Source: Synergistaceae bacterium (GTDB taxonomy: Bacteria > Synergistota > Synergistia > Synergistales > Synergistaceae). Taken from it: DNA of 38,077 bases. The position numbers and the translations under genes are program-made. Shown here one piece after another: positions 35,201-38,077 of the stretch (its first letter is position 1; every line of letters starts with the position of its first letter). The stretch is taken from the NCBI GenBank assembly GCA_021372895.1, contig JAJFTP010000064.1, positions 1 through 38,077 on the forward strand. The letters run 5' to 3'. The notes under the pieces were generated by a model. The model had not been told where the DNA came from and made no database searches. It was given only the letters and a program-made list of their open reading frames with translations.

Positions 35201-35998
35201 ATGAACAAAGAATTACTGAAACTCATCAACTCAGAGGTTGAGTCCGGACTGTACGGCGTGCTCTGTACAGTCACGGAGGAAACGGGGTCAACCCCGCGGA
35301 GCCGCGGAGCTTCAATGTGGGTTCGCCCTGACGGAAGCATAAGCGGGACGATCGGCGGCGGGCTTGTCGAATATGAAGCGATACAGTATGCGCTCGGATT
35401 GCTGAAGAGCGGGGAAACATCCGCTTTATGGAGAAAGGATCTGACAGAAAAAGAGGGAATGGCATGCGGCGGCTCGGCCTCAGTATTCATGGAAGTAATA
35501 GGCCGTGAAGACGAACTGGTAATATTCGGGGCCGGCCATGTCGGCAAGGCGGTTGCCCAGGTCGGAGCCTTTGCAGGTTTCCGCGTCACCGTATGGGATG
35601 AGCGTGAGGAATTTGCAAACACAGAGAACATACCATGTGCAAGAACGATAGCCTGTCCGCTTGAGAAAATCTACGAAAATGGCATATATCTGCATGACAG
35701 AAGCTACGTCGTAATCGTCACAAGAGGTCACACTCTAGATGCCGCAACTGTTGCAATAACAGACAAAAAACCCGGGGCATACTACGGAATGATAGGTTCG
35801 CGCAGCAAAATCGCCACAGTGCGCAAAATACTTCTCGAACAGGGAGTGACAGAGGCACACTTGAACCGCCTGCACCAGCCGATAGGGATCCCTATCAAGG
35901 CCGAGACACCGGAGGAGATAGCTGTCTCCATCGTTGCCGAAATAATAGCCGTCAAACGCGGAGGCGATGTAAACGGGTTGAGAGGCATAATGAATTAG
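35201..35998 (+). CDS. XdhC/CoxI-family maturation factor
   Basis: A 265-residue factor that loads and sulfurates the molybdenum cofactor of xanthine-dehydrogenase-type enzymes. The N-terminal CoxI domain (TEETGSTPRSRGASM, then DGSISGTIGGGLVE) and the C-terminal Rossmann domain (VIFGAGHVGKAVAQ near residues 107-120, VIVTRGHTLD) are both present, so this is a full-length single-gene form. GGAGG precedes ATG 35201. It is third in the Fur/molybdopterin/XdhC set; some members of this set serve selenium-dependent hydroxylases, but that is not shown here. Confidence 0.9.
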   Translation: MNKELLKLINSEVESGLYGVLCTVTEETGSTPRSRGASMWVRPDGSISGTIGGGLVEYEAIQYALGLLKSGETSALWRKDLTEKEGMACGGSASVFMEVIGREDELVIFGAGHVGKAVAQVGAFAGFRVTVWDEREEFANTENIPCARTIACPLEKIYENGIYLHDRSYVVIVTRGHTLDAATVAITDKKPGAYYGMIGSRSKIATVRKILLEQGVTEAHLNRLHQPIGIPIKAETPEEIAVSIVAEIIAVKRGGDVNGLRGIMN

Positions 35999-36017
35999 CA
36001 AAAGATACTGTACGAAA

Positions 36018-36099
36018 AGTGACGACTTGTCCCCTTTTCCAAATCCGGCTCTCAACAGGCTATAGGAGATGGGATAAAAAGGGGACTTTCGGCGTCACT
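36018..36099. repeat. Imperfect long inverted repeat (about 80 bp)
   Basis: The left arm AGTGACG.....TCCCCTTTT (36018-36038) is mirrored by AAAAGGGGA.....CGTCACT (36077-36099), with an unpaired stretch inside each arm. It looks like a REP/MITE-type palindromic unit. It lies in the 280-base gap between xdhC and the exported protein, where no gene is seen. Confidence 0.5.
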
Positions 36100-36278
36100 A
36101 TACCTTTTGTGACAATGGCCCCGGCGGCGGCATATCCCTTCCGGACGCGCACTCCTTCAAAGATGACAGCGTTCTCTACCACCAATACATTATCTTCAAC
36201 TCTATGCTATGCTGATCTTGCCACTTGAAAAACACGCAGTATGATGACCTGATCATCCTAAGGGAGGCTTCATAATAA

Positions 36279-36893
36279 GTGAAAAAACCTTGCATCGTTT
36301 TTTTGACCCTGATAATTCTCTCCTCAATATCATATGGCACAGCATCCTTCGCGACCGGCAAATCATCGCCAAATATTATTGAGACAAGTCCGGAGAAAAA
36401 AGTTATAAGTGTTTTTTTGATCATTCCTGACACATATAAGGATAAAGAGACTATCAGCAGCATGGTACATGAAAAACTTGGGAAAATATTTCCTGAAGAC
36501 AAGTTTGCGGTATTGCCGATAGATGAATGCACACAGGCAATGGAAACACTCATGGATGATAAGAGCCGCAGAGGCAGGAAGTTTGATAATACCGACGTAC
36601 AGGTCCTGTCTCAGCAAATGGGTGCCGATTATGCACTTTGGATAGATATCTCAAACGGCCAGCCGCAAATGGAGGTCAATTTGCTTAAAAGCACTTATAA
36701 AGCTACTGTGACCTGTGATATAAAATTGCTTGATGCAAAATACGGCAAACTCATTGCAGGAGAACTGATCAACGCAAAAGGTGAGACCACAGGCCATACT
36801 CTAACTCTAAGTAAACCTTCTTTTGACAGTACTTATAACGAAGCTTTGAAAAAGGCGCTTGACAGGCTGTCGATAGATACAACAAAACTGTAA
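36279..36893 (+). CDS. Exported protein of unknown function
   Basis: A 204-residue protein that I do not recognise. The start is GTG 36279, eleven bases after GGGAGG. Residues 1-26 form a signal sequence (MKKPCIVFLTLIILSSISYG), and the Cys at position 5 is too early for a lipobox. The mature part is mixed alpha/beta with no cysteine except one in IDECTQ and one in VTCDIKLL. The segment LSQQMGADYALWIDIS followed by beta strands resembles periplasmic TolB-N/FlgO/CsgG-like folds, which is only an impression. It stands between the palindromic repeat and a threonine synthase and is probably monocistronic. Confidence 0.7.
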   Translation: MKKPCIVFLTLIILSSISYGTASFATGKSSPNIIETSPEKKVISVFLIIPDTYKDKETISSMVHEKLGKIFPEDKFAVLPIDECTQAMETLMDDKSRRGRKFDNTDVQVLSQQMGADYALWIDISNGQPQMEVNLLKSTYKATVTCDIKLLDAKYGKLIAGELINAKGETTGHTLTLSKPSFDSTYNEALKKALDRLSIDTTKL

Positions 36894-36948
36894 AAACGTT
36901 GCTTATCACACCACATAGCTTAAAATACGAAGATATATGACAACGTTT
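36894..36948. promoter_or_regulatory. Inverted repeat around a candidate promoter for the PLP enzyme
   Basis: AAACGTTG (36894-36901) and CAACGTTT (36941-36948) flank TTGCTT and, 16 bases on, TAAAAT. The -35 is weak. The symmetric sites might bind a regulator or fold the RNA. Confidence 0.3.
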
Positions 36949-36981
36949 GATTGGCATTGAAACTGTTGCGGAGGTGGAAAT

Positions 36982-38076
36982 ATGAATTTTATCTGCACTA
37001 AATGCGGAAGGATCGAAAGCACGCATACCAGAAAGCATAAATGTGACTGCGGAGAGCTATGGAAGCTGGATTTTAAGGCGCCTGCTTTTGATGAAGCCTT
37101 GATCGACAGAAGCGTATGGGGGATGTTCCGCTACAGGGCCTTCATGGCTTTGGAAGGAGAGGCATGGCGCGACGTCTCCTTGGGCGAGGGCATGTCTCCT
37201 ATCATTATGTTTGACGAGGATGTTTTGCTTAAAATGGACTATTTTATGCCCACTCTCTCCTTTAAAGACAGGGGCGCTGCCGTCCTGATCGCCCACTGCA
37301 AGACAATAGGGGTCGGCTCCGTTGTGCAGGACAGCAGCGGCAATGCAGGAAACAGCGTTGCAGCATATTGCGGAAGGTGCGGGATCGAATGCGAAATTTT
37401 TGTTCCCGAGGGTACCTCACCCAAGAAAATCGACATGATCCGCGCACACGGCGCCCACGTAAATATAGTCCCCGGTTCCAGGGACAATTGCGCCGACGTC
37501 TGCAGGGCGAAGGTTGAATCCGAAGGAAAGTATTACGCTAGCCATGTCTATAACCCTTTCTTTTACGAGGGCACTAAGACCTATATTTACGAAGTATATG
37601 AACAACTTGGTCGAATTCCCGCTAATATATTCATACCGCTTGGAAACGGGACATTATTCATCGGGGCCGTGAAGGGCCTGGAAGAACTACTCGGCAGCGG
37701 TGCCATAAATAGTATGCCGCACTTAGTGGCAATTCAGAGTGAAAACTGCGACCCTTTTGTCAAAGCGGTTACGAGAGGTGAAAAACATCCAGCAAAAGTC
37801 ACCCCGAAACCTACCCTTGCCGAGGGCATTGCAATAGGCGTGCCTATACGCGGAGAGGAAATCCTGGAATATATTTATAAATACAATGTGGAACTGATAA
37901 CTGCACCGGAAGACCGCATCCTTGAAGCCAGAGCAAAGCTTGCCAGGAGCGGAATTTACTGTGAACACACAACTGCCGCCAATTACGCCGCTTATATGAA
38001 ATACTGCGAGCTGCACGGAAAAACGCCCGACAGCCTGCTAACTATGTGCGGGGCAGGCCTTAAATCTGATCACTGA
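36982..38076 (+). CDS. Threonine synthase-like PLP-dependent enzyme
   Basis: A fold-type II PLP enzyme, 364 residues, complete just before the window end. The N-terminus has a zinc-ribbon-like cysteine set (Cys5, 8, 21, 23), as in class II threonine synthases. The PLP Lys is Lys95 in TLSFKDRGAA. The phosphate-binding DSSGNAGNS and a C-terminal LTMCGAGLKS segment match ThrC (O-phosphohomoserine to threonine). Other members of the family (threonine or diaminopropionate ammonia-lyase) are possible. GGAGGTG precedes ATG 36982. No homoserine genes are adjacent, so the physiological role is inferred from family alone. Confidence 0.82.
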   Translation: MNFICTKCGRIESTHTRKHKCDCGELWKLDFKAPAFDEALIDRSVWGMFRYRAFMALEGEAWRDVSLGEGMSPIIMFDEDVLLKMDYFMPTLSFKDRGAAVLIAHCKTIGVGSVVQDSSGNAGNSVAAYCGRCGIECEIFVPEGTSPKKIDMIRAHGAHVNIVPGSRDNCADVCRAKVESEGKYYASHVYNPFFYEGTKTYIYEVYEQLGRIPANIFIPLGNGTLFIGAVKGLEELLGSGAINSMPHLVAIQSENCDPFVKAVTRGEKHPAKVTPKPTLAEGIAIGVPIRGEEILEYIYKYNVELITAPEDRILEARAKLARSGIYCEHTTAANYAAYMKYCELHGKTPDSLLTMCGAGLKSDH

Positions 38077-38077
38077 C

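Noticed and set aside
1-38077. tRNA, rRNA or CRISPR array
   Set aside because: No cloverleaf-like segment, rRNA core motif or regularly spaced repeats was seen by eye in the gaps. A covariance-model search was not possible.

Overview
The window reads as a chromosomal segment of a diderm, anaerobic, amino-acid-fermenting bacterium. The combination of iorAB with a phenylacetate-CoA ligase, ptb-buk, an Na+-decarboxylase beta subunit, a full ilv-leu operon and a TolC exporter would fit Synergistota (a Cloacibacillus/Synergistes-like genome). That assignment is inference from gene content, not a database match. I saw no rRNA, tRNA, CRISPR array, phage or intact insertion sequence. Coding density is high, with strong Shine-Dalgarno sites and some GTG/TTG starts.

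Layout. 0.2-6.2 kb (+): a YjiH-family membrane protein, an orphan Na+-decarboxylase beta subunit, and a tight trio of exporters (EamA, MFS, EamA). 6.2-7.0 kb (-): an Asp/Glu racemase-family enzyme. 7.3-8.5 kb (+): TlpA-like thioredoxin and CcdA, with a 160-bp inverted-repeat-bounded non-coding element just upstream. 8.7-11.5 kb (-): ptb-buk, then a tiny membrane ORF interrupted by one in-frame TGA (candidate selenoprotein, CPPU motif), then hdeD. 12.0-18.3 kb (+): a four-gene TolC / HlyD / RbbA / YhhJ export operon. 18.4-22.5 kb (+): a promoter, short ORF and terminator leader, then iorA-iorB and paaK. 22.6-33.5 kb (-): ilvH-ilvC-leuA-leuC-leuD-leuB-ilvB-ilvD-ilvE, controlled by a leader peptide rich in Leu/Val codons and a strong attenuator. 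33.7-36.0 kb (+): Fur-family regulator, molybdopterin-binding protein and XdhC. 36.3-38.1 kb (+): an exported protein of unknown function and a threonine-synthase-like PLP enzyme.

How it works together. The ilv-leu operon covers the common valine/isoleucine steps and the complete leucine branch, and its leader senses charging of the tRNAs for its own products. Opposite it, iorAB oxidises aryl pyruvates to aryl-acetyl-CoA, and a ligase can interconvert aryl acetate and its CoA ester. ptb-buk makes ATP from acyl-CoA. Together these suggest amino-acid fermentation with substrate-level ATP formation. The two signals I would look at first are the in-frame-TGA mini-gene at 9235-9363 and the attenuator at 33230-33473.
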